From assembly GCA_026214975.1 (NCBI GenBank), contig CM047805.1, forward strand, positions 110,851,845 through 110,915,844: 64,000 nt of DNA. The letters run 5' to 3'. This document shows positions 10,013-21,095 of the stretch, one piece after another. The first letter of the stretch is position 1. Each line of letters starts with the position of its first letter. The notes under the pieces are model-generated. The model had not been told where the DNA came from, did no database searches, and worked only from the letters and a program-made list of their open reading frames with translations. Source of the DNA: Gentiana macrophylla. Taxonomy: Eukaryota; Streptophyta; Magnoliopsida; Gentianales; Gentianaceae. The position numbers were made by a program, and so were the translations under genes.

Positions 10013-11033
10013 AAAGCATGCAAATCAAGCGTGGAAGAACCAAATAACGGAGAAGATGCTTAACCAAGTCCCAATGTAGAGCAGTGGGAGAATCCATAAA
10101 CTGAGACAACTTACTAACGGAGTAAGAGATACCAGGGCGAGTGAACAATTGGTACTGAAGAGCCCCAAGAACCTGACAAAACTGGGTGACATCGTCATAA
10201 GGCTCTACTACCGCATGCATGGAAGTAAACGATCGATAGGTGAGGGGCGGAGTAACCATGGGCCGAGCATCCCGCATATTAGTGCGATGAAGCAAATCAA
10301 GAATATACCGAGTCTGAGTCAGCAGCAAACCAGAGGAGTTGGGAGTGACCTCAACTCCTAAAAAGTAGGATAAGTCACCAAGATTTTTGATGGAAAACCA
10401 AGAGCTGAGCTGCTCAATAACAAACCGAACATGATCCGTGGAAGAACCTGTAACAATAATACCATCCACATATACAAGCAAAACAGTAGTAATGGAATCC
10501 ATACGATAAATGAATAAGGAGCAGTCAGTAGTGGAGTTGAAGAAACCAAGGGTAAGGATGAAAGACTTCCACTCCTGATACCACGCACGAGGAGCCTGCT
10601 TCAGGCCATAAATGGCCTTATGTAATTTGCAAACATGATGAGGACGATCCACATCCTCAAAGCCAAGTGGTTGAGCCATGCATACATCCTCAGATAGAGA
10701 CCCCAGCAAAAAAGCATTATTGACGTCTAGCTGAAGCATAGACCACTCCATAGAAATAGCAAGGCCTAGAACCAAACGAACGGAAGTAGGCTTAACAACC
10801 GGATTGAACGTCTCAAAGTAGTCAATGCCCGGATGTTGCGTAAAGCCTCTATCAACTAACCGAGCCTTTTACCGCTCAATCGTGCCATCAGATTTGCGCT
10901 TAATCCGATAGATCCACTTGCTTCCAACTAGATTAAACGACCTGTCAAAGAGAACTAAAGACCACGTACCATTACGAACCAACGCATCAAAATCTTCAGA
11001 CATGGCCTGACGCCTATGAGAACTTTTCAATGC
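9996..11033 (-). pseudogene. Copia H reverse transcriptase, active site altered
   Basis: The RT_2 (copia) domain is recognisable from KWIYRIKRKSDG and LDVNNAFLLG through AIYGLKQAPRAW to LGDLSYFLGVEV. The catalytic text reads LLVYVDGIIVTG, where copia RTs have YVDD, so the second catalytic Asp is Gly. A TAA interrupts the frame near 10870, after GTIER. A TAG separates this region from the integrase linker near 11034. These changes make it inactive as read. Confidence 0.85.
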
Positions 11034-12241
11034 CTATTTATAAGTGTTGGGCTCAATATCAGAGAGCTGAGAATCTAGCTGGACAATAAGGTTCAGAAGG
11101 GTGCGAGGTTTGAAGATGTTGTTACGGGCACGAGTTACCATAGGATGGGATGGAAGGGGTGAGTCAGATGGAGAGTAATTGGAGGCGGTAGAAGATGAGG
11201 AGGAGGAGGAGGAGGGAGTGGATGGGGAGTGAGGCGGGGTGGTAGAAGGAGACGGGGAATCTGAGACCGGTTCGGGAGGGGGTGGAGGTGTGGGTTGGGG
11301 TGGACTAACCGAAGCTAGGGCAGAGGGTAGGAATTGTTTAGGGGAGACAGAGGATGACACGGACGAAGGGTGAGAGGAAAAAACGAAAATATCTTCCACA
11401 AAGCGGACATCCCGGGAAACATTAAGTCGGTGTGTGGTGAGATCATAACACATGTACACACTTTGGGTGAGAGAGTAGCCCAGGAAGACACACGGAATGA
11501 AGTTGGATTCAAACTTGTGATGAGTATACAGCTTAAGCCACGGATAACAGTGACACCCTAAGACACGGAGTTTACAATAATTGGGGAATTCAAAGAAGAG
11601 TTTTTTCATAGGGGAGACCATTCTTAAAGTAGGAGTGGGCAAGCGATTAATGAGATAGTTTGCGGCATTGATGGCATATGACCAGTAGGTAAGAGGTATA
11701 GATGCATGTTGAAGAAGGGTGAGAGCAGTTTCAACTATGTGGAGGTGACGACGCTCAGAAAGACCATTATGTTGTGGAGTGTGATGGGGGAGTGTGGTGA
11801 GAAATACCATGAGTAGAAAGGAAGGGCTGGAGAGCAATATATGTACCATTATCTGTGTAATGAATTTTAATTGTAGTGGAGAATATTTTTTGAACGTAAG
11901 TGGTGAATTTTTCAAAGACAGTGGAAACATCAGATTTACGGCACAATATATAGAGCCATGTGTAACGCGTGAAATGATCAACAAAAATAGCGTAGTATTT
12001 GTAGCCATCATTTGAATAAAGAGGAGCAGTCCATACACCATAATAAATAATTTCCACAGGAAGTGAAGAATGTAAAGTAGATTCACCAAAAGACAACCTA
12101 TGGCTTTTATTGCGCAGACATTCGTCATATGAAGATAAGACAACATTAGATAGTTCAAAGCATTTATTTTTAACGAAGTGCTGAATAATAGGAAATGCAA
12201 GATGACCACAACGATGATGCCGGGTTGTGGAAGAGGCTTTA
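11034..12241 (-). pseudogene. Copia H integrase and C-terminal linker, frameshifted
   Basis: The first part (HRCGHL zinc-binding remnant, DHFTRYTWLY and IHYTDNGTYI with the first two catalytic Asp) is in one frame. The rest (HTPQHNGLSERRH with the catalytic Glu, then VLGCHCYPWL and a Ser/Pro-rich linker) is in another, with the shift near 11800. One zinc-finger Cys also appears replaced (SSYDECLRNKSH). The product would have inserted element cDNA into host DNA. Confidence 0.8.
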
Positions 12242-12613
12242 TTAACGGAGAAAGCGAAAAAAGGGATTGCTAGGCCAGTAATAGACTCCATCTTTAGCTT
12301 GGCCTTGATGGATGCAGGTGCCGGTTTGGAGATCTTTGACAAGAAACGAATCAGATAAGAATTCGATGACAAATTTGTTTTCAGAACAAAAATTTGATAC
12401 AGAAAGTAAATCTCGGGAAAGGGTGGGCACGCACAATACATTAGATAAACGAAAAGTATAGTGAGATGAAGGGATAGAGGCAAACCTAATGTGAGAGACG
12501 GGAAGAGTACTACCATTACCAATAACTATTTGATCACTGCCCAAGTACGGTTCATGCAGGGATAGAAGGCTCAGGTCCTGTGTCATGTGCTGAGATGCTC
12601 CACTATCAAGCAT
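12242..12613 (-). pseudogene. Copia H protease and GAG-pre-integrase
   Basis: The frame opens with LDSGASQHMT, the aspartic protease active site of copia polyproteins, and continues as the GAG_pre-integrase region (LSNVLCVPTLSRDLLSVS, VKDLQTG). In a working element this follows gag in one long frame; here it is preceded only by a Pro-rich stretch (12606-12788) with no gag domain. Confidence 0.75.
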
Positions 12614-13210
12614 CTATGAAGATGGTGATCCATGGAGATGGTGTGTATTGCGCCGGATGTGCCTGAGGAGGTGGTGGACACGGAGCAGGAGGTCGATCGA
12701 GTGGCTTGTAGATGCTGAAAGAACGGGTAAGTTTCACAGGTGGTATGGTGGCCGAGATTGAACAGTGGGGGTTGTATTCAACTGACATTTTTTTAATGTT
12801 TTTTTTGGGGTCTTCTTTTTTTTAATCTTTTTTTTCTTTCTTCTTTTCTTCTGCTGATGGTAAAAATAAAAATTGAAAAAGGGGAAAGCGGCGGATGATG
12901 TTTACCGGTCAAGCATAAAAATTTAAACCTGCAATGAAGCAAATGAATAAAGACGCAGATTGGGAATTGTGAGAGGTATGAATATTAATATTTAGTGGAA
13001 GGCTAAATAGATGCAGATTGGGAGGGGGATGAATAAAAAAATAAAATTAAAAAGCTTGGGTAGGGTGTGAGGAAGATGGTGTGGAATAAAGAAGCAGAAA
13101 AGTTTTGGTGGAGCTGAGGGGCGTGGAAGTGGTAGGGAGACTTGAGGAAGAAGATCGGAAAATATGGGACAGAGAGAAAACGAAATTGAAAAAAGGGGAT
13201 CGAAAGAATG
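12614..13210 (-). other. Copia H leader where gag should be
   Basis: Only about 600 bases separate the protease from the 5' LTR, against roughly a kilobase of gag in full copia elements. The part nearest the protease encodes a Pro-rich peptide. The rest is low-complexity T/G- or A/G-rich sequence with no UBN2-type gag motif. Gag is missing or too decayed to recognise. Confidence 0.65.
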
Positions 13211-13230
13211 GAGTCTCAGAGCTGACACCA
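13211..13230 (-). other. Primer binding site of copia H
   Basis: Immediately inside the 5' LTR the minus strand reads TGGTGTCAGCTCTGAG, an imperfect match to the plant initiator-tRNA-Met binding site (TGGTATCAGAGC). This sets the element's orientation. Confidence 0.7.
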
Positions 13231-13385
13231 TGCTAAATAAATGGGAAAAGTTGTTTTCCATTGATTGAATGTGGTTTGCTATACACGTGTAGATATACAA
13301 TCATACAGAAGCCCGAACTACAAGTATAATTACAAATATAGACAAAATACAAAATAATAAGTAAATAAATCTAATTATCCAAAGA
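13231..13385 (-). repeat. 5' LTR of copia H
   Basis: The 155-bp partner of the LTR at 9346-9537, without the microsatellite expansion. It abuts the primer binding site on one side and the AGAGT target duplication (13386-13390) on the other. Confidence 0.9.
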
Positions 13386-14731
13386 AGAGTTTTAAACGAT
13401 TAAAAGAGATAGCCGAGTAATGTTCCAATCAACTACTTACCAAACTTAGCTAGCCCGGAAATGTTCTTGACATACCTAAGTGTTCTCGATGTCATTCGTA
13501 GGATGTCGATTCCTAATTCCGAGAATAGAGACCATACAATAATCTACCCTCCTATGTCATGTTCAACAGTCTGCTGACCGGATTTGACTAACCTAACGCG
13601 GTCTACTTTCAATGAAATGCTCAACAAGTGATACAAACCTCACACACGAAACTGAATCTAAACAACTCAGTCAGTTTTACAGGGTAATCCTAAAACCCTG
13701 GTTCCTATACCCTATCGCAAAATACCTTTATAAAGATGATACGTGAGATACGATTATCGAGTCACGAGTTCAATAAACGTGATAAATCACAAGTTCTAGA
13801 ACTACAAACACATCAAGAATCAACAAATCAAACATCAAGAACACCACACAAACAATCTACGGTTTGATTTTGAAGATTATCGCACAACTCGGCTATAAAA
13901 CGATTAGCTACTCATTCTAACAACAACAACAAAAGATTTCATCACAGAATATGAACATACAAACAAGGAATTAAGATTAGAAGTACCTATTTATATGAAA
14001 ACCGGAAGAAACTTTGAAACCGAGAAAACCAACTTTATATATAAGAAATCCAAGATGATCCAAGCAACTTTTACAAAAGATATTGTTATAAAACTTCAAA
14101 ATCTATTCTATGGTGTTTAGAAGGTGAAAATCGAAGTTGCAGGTTTTTTCTCGATGAAAGAGATGATATATCTGATCATTATCCCTGAAAATGCCTTTTA
14201 AAGTGGGCTGGTCAAGTTGACCACAACACCATAGGCGCCTGCTTACAATGATAGGTTGCCGCCTATCCATAAAATCCTCAAGATCCAGGGTTTTCAAAGC
14301 TTTCGTAGGCGGTGGCCTGTGATTCATAGCCACCACCCATCAACACGGCCAATTCGGATAACTCTGTAAAGTTTGTAGGCGATGGCCCGTCTTTTATGGG
14401 CGGTGGCCTATTAATTTTCCTTCAAAAGTGGACTCTTTCACTATTTCGAAGCTCCGAAACGTGTTTTCCGGGTATCTCGTACACCTAGTTCTTGAAAAAC
14501 ACCAAAAACGACAACACACATAATCCCTATGGGAAACTAGGGTGACCGAGAGTATAATAAATACACCAAAAAGGTCGAGAATCCCGGATTATATGTCTGG
14601 ATCTCGCAAACATCAAAACGGTGCAATACGTGTCAAAACCAAGCCAAATGTTCCCAGCATCAGGTAAAACAAGTCAAAACGGGGTATAAAACACATAGGA
14701 AAACAGAGTCAAGTTGAATCTTATCACGTAT

Positions 14732-14781
14732 CCAAATCGACCTCGATCGAGATACACTCTACCAGGTAGGTAGATGGAGTA
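14732..14781. repeat. Fourth tandem-array copy, left fragment
   Basis: Matches the 8714-9133 unit (CTCGATCGAGATACACTC, AGGTAGGTAGATGGAGTA). It breaks off at GAGTA, the target duplication of element B, and resumes at 36741. Confidence 0.75.
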
Positions 14782-15240
14782 TGTTCGGTAAAAACGTGTT
14801 TTAAATTTATAATTACCGGAACACCCCAAGTATAAGGTTCGTAGTAAAGGGTGTTACCGGGTCGTCCTAAGGGAGTCGAATGTTAATCGGATTAAGGTGC
14901 AGTTATTATATTTACTATGTCACGAATTATTATCTCAAACTAGGGTTTATACTATCTATAATATAAAAACGAAGAACAGTGGGTAAAATCATAGAAAACA
15001 GAAAAACTTAGAACTGGACGGGCGTCCGCTAGGGGTGGACGAGCGTCCGAGTGCGTGCTGGAAACAGAAAATATGCAGAAAACACACTAAAATTCTGGAA
15101 ATAACTAAACGTAGCAGTAACAATCAATACGAACGAATTTGTTTATCAGATAATTAAAAGAACAGTAGAATAACTAGGATCAACCACACAACAATCACAC
15201 AACCACTTTATGATCCGAATATGATTTTATTGGTTTGATC
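14782..15240 (-). repeat. Left LTR of B, first part
   Basis: First 459 bases of the left LTR, from TGTTCGGTAAAA to the TGATC target of element A. It continues at 28975. GGACGGGCGTCC- and GGACGAGCGTCC-type palindromes occur at 15017-15050. The whole LTR would be about 1.53 kb. Confidence 0.85.
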
Positions 15241-16653
15241 TGTGGTGGATTTTTGTAAATGAAACAAAAAGACAAGAAATAAAAAATCCGGTTGGTCGCT
15301 CCAAGTGCAAAGCTTGTAGTAAAGCGATTATTCCGGGTCGATCCCACGAGGAACGTGAGGTTGAATGTGTATTTAAGTTTAAGCAAAAAGTGTCACAAAT
15401 AACAATTCTAGGTTTATCAAATAATGGGGAGAAAGACAGACGGACAGGGATCCACAATTCAAGATAGCGGTAAAGGCTTCTAGTTCCCTACGCATGCAAA
15501 TCAACTAAAGGTCAAGATTAACCTATACCCAACGCAAATTACTAATTTCTCAGATAATTTGTTTATCAACTTTTATCAAAGATTGATTCTTCAAGCACGA
15601 TAGGCGTGAATTCTTTCGAATCTATTATCTAGGTTAACAATTTGATAACTTTCGTTTTTAGACAAATTGATTAAACTGATTACTATTGCGGTGATCTAGA
15701 ATCCATTCAACTATCGTCAAACGAATATCACAGCTTTATCTATCGATATCAAGCACAAAATAAACGCAATAAAAATCGACCTTCTATTGATTGCAAAACG
15801 AGAAAAATAAGAAAAACCCAAAAACACTTCTTGAATTGCTTCACCCGTTCGTCCAACCCAAGAGTTTAGCTACTCATGATAATCTTGAAATCAACAAGTT
15901 GTTTTGATTGCATAAAAAACAAAAAGAAAGCACAAACTGCTGCGGTTTTTTAAGATAAAATTCGACTCTATCAATCTCTATATGTGTATCTCTATGTGTT
16001 TTTGCTAGGTTTTACAATCGGACTATTTATAGAAAACAGGAAAAATTAGGGGTTGGGGCGCGGCCCAAATCTGCTAGGGTTTTAAGTCGGTTTCTTGAAC
16101 ACGGCCTTGGACGCTCGTCTACCCTTCCGGACGCTAAATGCAGTCTCGCTTTGAACTTCGAGTCGGGCCGAGTCTTCTTCAGACGCCCGTTCATCCCAAA
16201 GCGCCCACCTGCGCCCAAACTTCCCGAATGTAACCTATCCTCCTGGGCGCCCGTCCATTTGATCAAACGCCCGTCCATCTGGACGGGCCATGGACGCTGC
16301 GTCAATTTGTTCAGAGTGCGATTTTCTCATCTTTATCTCTTTTTCTCCACTCCACTTGATCATTATCTCCTTCTTAAATCTTTATAGCTCGAGTTCTATC
16401 CCTTTTGATCATCATTTGAGCACAATAAACATACCTATAACACATGGAACACACCGCAAACTGTAGTAATATTCAAATACTTATATTTCAACCATAGAAT
16501 CACATAATTATACCAACTTTGCGATCAAGTCTATGAAAATATCGTTTGCTCGATATTCTAATAAAAGGACCAATTATTATGCAAATTATACAATATAGAG
16601 GGAAAAACATCGTGGAATATCGCCTTATAATTCATAGATTTTCGCCCTTAACA
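15241..16653 (-). repeat. 3' LTR of element A
   Basis: Starts TGTGGTGG and ends CCCTTAACA on the plus strand; 1413 bp against 1402 bp for its partner. GGACGC...-type palindromic words lie at 16099-16300. Differences from the partner concentrate in that GC-rich part. Short open frames inside it (such as 16027-16305) are accidental. Confidence 0.92.
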
Positions 16654-16690
16654 ACTCCCCCACACTTATCCTTTGCTCGTCCCGAGCAAA
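16654..16690 (-). other. Polypurine tract and adjacent hairpin of A
   Basis: On the minus strand AGTGTGGGGGAGT abuts the 3' LTR, the site where plus-strand DNA synthesis is primed. Just upstream is a perfect 8-bp hairpin with a 3-base loop, TTTGCTCG-TCC-CGAGCAAA (plus-strand reading, 16672-16690). Element B has the same arrangement with a compensatory change. Confidence 0.8.
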
Positions 16691-16954
16691 ACAAAGCGAA
16701 AGAAAGGCTCGGAAAAGTATAGACATCTTAACACATATACCACAGATTCAAATAAATTAGATGTTCACCCACGTGAGTGTGCATAGCCATAGAAAACTTC
16801 CACTAAATCCAAACTTGAATAACTCAAAGCAAAACTAGCTAATACCCCTCGCAGCGAGAATAGTAATAAATGACACTCATAAGATGTACCCTACCAACGT
16901 GACATATCCCGAAAAGGATGATCGAATATATCTAGGGCCCTTCTGAAATACTCA

Positions 16955-17247
16955 GAGGATACTCCCTACAGCATATCTAGACAGTTTATACTGGGGATAA
17001 GATAGACGATAACTAAGCCTTATATTCATTTCATACCAATTCTTAAGTTGATTTAACTTATTCACTTTAAACACACATTAGAAGAAGCTATTGCCCTCAT
17101 AGCAGAATAGGACATTTCGAGATAATACCCTACCTTACTCCAATCATAAGGCAGCTTTTCCTAACTGTCGTGAGCTCTTAGTCATCATAGTGGTATAGGA
17201 CTTACGTGGTAAACCCTACCGCACTCAAATCATTGACTAGCTTCCGA
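16955..17247 (-). repeat. Conserved 3' noncoding block of A, internally duplicated
   Basis: Two imperfect units of about 82-87 bases (GAATAGGACATTTCG..., ATAGGACTTACGTGG...; each with CCCTACC and AATCAT) lie in tandem at about 17086-17247. They are preceded by CTCCCTACAGCATATC. Element B has the same arrangement at 30300-30602 although the sequence between is diverged. No open frame spans it. Confidence 0.75.
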
Positions 17248-18132
17248 CACACACATAGATTCATTTAAATTTTTCAACTTCTCATTTGACATTAGTTACG
17301 TGTTACTTATCACATTCAAACTTCTAGATATTCACAGTATAACATACTTCGGATCTAAATACAAACTATCATGAATCTCACGATATGCACGTAGCACTAA
17401 GCACATGACTTATAAGAAAATCAAAAACTACTAATCCAAAACGGGGTATAACTTTAAGAATATAGCTCATCATTCACTATGGCTCGTGAAAAATAATGTC
17501 AGGTGAAACAACTAACTTATCAAGTACATGAAATATCGCATAGATGACTATAAAAACAACGAACTTCAAATTGAATTGCCTACTCGGGACAAAACAAAAA
17601 AAAACAAAAGTGTAGAAAAATTTGAAAATTTAGCCCATTTTTGCATAATAAACAAACTAACGTAGTAAGCAAACTCATATGCGCGTAGGTACAACTCGAA
17701 CTATCCCCTCCCCACACTTAAAAATTCAACATGTCCTCATGTTGTGCGAGAAAATAAAAGAAATAAGGAACTTAGCCGATTTCAACCGGTACACGAATCG
17801 TTGGTCGGGCGGAGCCTATCTAGTGACACTTTGGAAAGTCGTAATCATACAATGTAGCCCGGATAAATCGCTAAAAATAGACCGCCCAACTTGACAAACA
17901 CGGAATTATCTCGGGAAAGCGGGGAATACAATGAGAATGAAAAGAGAGATCAAAATCAAGATAAAACAAAAGCGTAAGCATTCAATCCATCCAAGAAGTG
18001 CACGAATGATGATCGAAAGTATGGGTGCCTTATGGCTTACACAATCCCTCGAAAATAAATAGTAGCAATATCAAACCACAACGAACTAGATAAGTAAAAA
18101 CGTCAATACAACCATAAAATAGACAAATAAGA
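17248..18132. other. A, 3' noncoding region
   Basis: About 0.9 kb with no recognisable domain on either strand, between the conserved block and the end of the downstream open frame of A. It is AT-rich like the corresponding part of B. Confidence 0.5.
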
Positions 18133-19671
18133 TCAAGGTTGGCTAGGCGGCGCAGAATCAACAGCTGGGGGATCAGAGGAGGGTCCAGAAGGTGGTGCCG
18201 TAGTCCCGTCTGCTGAGGCAGGCTGCTCCTCATCGGACTACTCAGACTCGTGAATGACATCCGCAATAGCCTGCTCAATCTCATCCGAGAAGACGAACTC
18301 CGTATCACTCTCCTTGAAGATCTGCATATCCCTCGGCTTTTTGTCCTCCACAAGGCACTTTAGTACGTACATCATGTTCTTCTACGTTTCGTGGAAATCG
18401 ATCATCCAATCCCGGAGACTGTTGGCCATACTCAATCTCATACGGACCGAGGGAGATAAAGCCGGAAGTGAGGATGCTCGAGTCTGAATTGAAGATGAAC
18501 CAGGCTCCTGTGGTGCCCCTGACTCAGACTGTCCCGAAGGCTTACCCTTCTCTCTCTGTATAGGCCTCGGGTTCTTCGGCTTGTGATCGGCCCCATACTC
18601 AGGCACACCAGCATCAATGCAGAGACTGTGGATCAGGTGAGGGATAATCAAGCTACGAGTATAGATCTTCTGACTAGTAGCCACCTCATCATACAATGCC
18701 TGTCCCACATTTACATTCAGGCCAAACGTCAATGCATACAGCATGCCTAGATCACCAATATGAAAATGTGTCAGGTTGTTCTTCGGCAACAACCGGTTCT
18801 GAATAAAGCGACACTGGACCTTCCAGTCCTCTGTCCAGGTCGTGGTAACCAATTCTTTCCGGTCTCCCCCCGGTCTCAACGTCCAAGCCACATCCGGGCA
18901 AACTCGCAATCGCAACTCCTCCAAAGGATCCTGTCCCAAACTCTGTCTATGCACAATTTCTTCCTTATAATCCCTTCCCTCAAAGGCCGCTAAGTTGTAC
19001 TTCTGATTAATCACCTCCGCTGTAAAGGGAACTTCTACCCCTCGAACCATGACCACCTCAGTCCCCAAGTCGGTCTCCGAACAGTTTGCAAAAAATTCCC
19101 TAACTAGGGAGCTATTGACCGGGGTAGTCGGGATCGTCATTAAGGCTTCCCATTTCCGGACCTTGAGCAACTTAACGAACCCTGGATCGACATTCGCCTC
19201 CAAAACAGCCCTCTCAACCAACATGTTCCGTGAGAAGTAATGTTTATTAAAAACCTCATGAGCTCTGGGGTTAATGAATCGACGAGGCAATGGCATGGGA
19301 GCGACGGTTCTAGATTTCTTCCTAGGTGGGGCAGTCCTAGGGACAACTGGTTCCTCCTCAAGAGTAGCTTCTACGGTTTCCTCCGCCCTAGACGATCCTC
19401 CACCTCGGGAAACCCTAGGCATTCGTGCTAATGGCACATCCTCATCTGTTTCAGAATCTGAACTTGGCTCATCTCGCAAGGTTGCCCTAGTTTGGGTAGC
19501 TCTAGGGGGTTGCTCCCGAATACTCACACCTCGGTTAGGATCAACCGCGGTAGGGTCAAACTCTTTCCGCTTCCTCCCCGCCTCCCGGGCCACTTCCTTA
19601 CCATGCCGTTTCACGACTGCTTTCGTATGAACCATATTCAAGCCTAGACTAAGCCAAAACAACCCATTCAC
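18133..19671 (-). CDS. A, downstream ORF in the env-like position
   Basis: A 429-residue frame runs to a TAG at 18382-18384. The same frame continues as sensible acidic and Pro-rich protein through a second TAG (18238-18240) to a TGA at 18133-18135. The better start is probably the second Met (residue 13, MVHTKAVVKRH). The N-terminus is basic and NLS-like (KRHGKEVAREAGRKRK) and is followed by an acidic Ser/Asp/Glu segment. The central part (RRFINPRAHEVF to LIHSLCIDAGVPEY) resembles the domain known in plants as 'putative plant transposon protein'; this is recalled, not searched. No signal peptide or membrane anchor is seen, so an envelope role is not supported. Its integrity stands out against the broken pol. 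Confidence 0.65.
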
Positions 19672-20660
19672 AGCAAGTTACCCGTGTAACATCCACAGCG
19701 GGATTTGAAACCAACCGAACCACAACCACAATCATCACCAAACACCCCATTCACCATCCATCACACACCATACCACCATAACAGATCAAAAGGAAACACA
19801 AAACCAGAAAAAGAAACAAATTAAGAAGGTATTCAAGTGAGCGAGCCGACCCAAAGATCGAACTTGCCAAAACGTGAACTTAAAACCAGAAAAGTTGTTA
19901 CGAACTTACCAAGTAGGATGAGTAGATGTTGATTGAGGTGAAAATCGGTCCAGACAACCCAAAAATATCACCCAAGATCGAATTTTTTCTTCTAAAGAGT
20001 CGGACTGCAATGGGGTCTGATTCTCCAAAAATACTGTGTGTTGGAGGATTTGGTTGTGAGAATCAAAGAGAGGGGATGAAAAGCGGCCTGTAGCACTTTG
20101 AATCGCTCAAAAAAGTTTAGAATCGACGATTTTAGGGCAAAAGGAGGTAAAGCGACCGGTTTTTGCATTTGAAAAAAATCTGAAAAGTGAGGGTTCACTC
20201 GAAGAAGGAGTATATATAGACAGAGGTTGGACGCTCGTCCAACTCATCAGACGGGCGTCCACTGGGAAATCAGAAGAACTGGACGGGCGTCCAGTTTAGT
20301 AGACGCTCGTCCGAGATTTTAAATCACATACAGGATTGGAGGGAAATTATCAGACGAGCGTCCAAGCCTAGTGAACGTTCGTCTAAAGTTTGGTCATGCC
20401 GGACGGGCGTCCATGCTGATGGACGGACGTCCATGAAGGCTTAAATGCAAAAATCATAAAATTCCATACAACTCAAATTCAAAAGTGCATTTTCTTATTA
20501 ATATCAAATAAAATTCAAAAGTACACTGATGAAAGATTAAAAACACAAAAAAAAGCTTAGAAAAAAAAATGAAAACATAACTAAAACAGTGGGTTGCCTC
20601 CCACCAAGCGCTTCCGTTTTACGTCGGGGCTCGACGAAAGCAAAACTAACTAAGAAGCCA
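19672..20660 (-). other. A, spacer rich in GGACGNNCGTCC palindromes
   Basis: The spacer between the two downstream ORFs holds at least nine variants of the palindromic word within 20225-20440 (GGACGCTCGTCC, AGACGGGCGTCC, GGACGGGCGTCC, AGACGAGCGTCC, GGACGGACGTCC and others). The same words occur in the LTR and 5' leader of A and in elements B and C. No gene is seen. Confidence 0.7.
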
Positions 20661-21095
20661 CTAATCTGCGTAGATCTCATCCCAATCCACTAAGCGAATG
20701 AGACGTCGAAGCATGTCGATAGCCGGAGGAAAGTCGTACTCATCGTGCAAACACCAATCCTCACCAGCTACCTCAACACCTCTGAAATGCTCAGCCCGCA
20801 GCAGTAGTGCCAAATCCGTCAGCATAGGATCATTAAGGATCGTGTAAGGACGTCCTATGGCTTCCTGCAACTCCTCAGTCGTGAAATCGCTGCCTCCCGA
20901 ACAAGGTGGAACAATGATAACGTACGTGATGGTCTTAACCTGAGCGCTAATATCAAAATCTACATGAAGAATTATAGTGCCTCCTGGTCCATCATCTACT
21001 GTGATCAGCGGGATCCGACTAATGAGTGGAAACTCCTCAGGGCGAACTCCGTAAAGATCCATAACTAGAAAGCAACTACTGACAGATAGAAACAT
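20661..21095 (-). CDS. A, acidic 144-residue ORF of unknown function
   Basis: An uninterrupted frame lies between integrase and the larger downstream ORF. The product is acidic and hydrophobic-patterned, with texts such as GRPYTILNDPMLTDLALLLR and a C-terminus DMLRRLIRLVDWDEIYAD. A second Met at residue 12 (MDLYGVRPEEF) is an alternative start. I recognise no family. Element B has no clear counterpart. The frame could be transduced host sequence, an accessory retroelement protein or chance. Confidence 0.45.
   Translation of the reverse strand: MFLSVSSCFLVMDLYGVRPEEFPLISRIPLITVDDGPGGTIILHVDFDISAQVKTITYVIIVPPCSGGSDFTTEELQEAIGRPYTILNDPMLTDLALLLRAEHFRGVEVAGEDWCLHDEYDFPPAIDMLRRLIRLVDWDEIYAD

Larger units (their letters stand above)
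9346..13385 (-). mobile_element. Ty1/copia retrotransposon H, gag-deficient
   Basis: Two short LTRs (9346-9537 and 13231-13385) enclose protease, integrase, reverse transcriptase and RNase H in copia order on the minus strand. AGAGT flanks the element at 9341-9345 and 13386-13390. The polypurine tract beside the left LTR reads TTGAGGGAGCG on the minus strand. At 4.04 kb the element is short for its class because little or no gag remains. Stops, an integrase frameshift and an altered RT motif make it defective. Confidence 0.9.
9139..14726 (-). mobile_element. Solo Athila-type LTR G, split by a copia element
   Basis: The interrupted segment begins TGATGGCCG and ends CTTATCA (TG...CA) and is flanked by CGCAT (9134-9138) and CGTAT (14727-14731), a 5-bp duplication with one transition. 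Both flanks continue the tandem array, which fixes the boundaries. Without the copia element it is about 1.54 kb, close to the LTR sizes of elements A and B. Its left part (GTAGTATAAA...AATCCCATAGGGAATC) has the look of the same region in A and B, hence the minus-strand call. No internal domain remains. Near 14225-14405 it has repeated GGCGGTGGCC-like palindromic GC-rich words. Confidence 0.6.

Noticed and set aside
11034..11500. Ser/Pro-rich stretch as a second cell-wall protein
   Set aside because: It is the low-complexity linker between integrase and RT in copia H, in frame with integrase text.
16027..16387. Open frames on both strands inside the LTR of A
   Set aside because: They lie in the GC-rich palindromic cluster of the LTR and reappear altered in the partner LTR. 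No domain.
18030..18353. Separate Arg/Ser-rich 107-residue ORF
   Set aside because: It is an alternate frame of the C-terminal end of the downstream ORF of element A.
18133..19671. Envelope protein
   Set aside because: The position matches the env-like slot of Athila elements, but there is no signal peptide, fusion-like stretch or membrane anchor.
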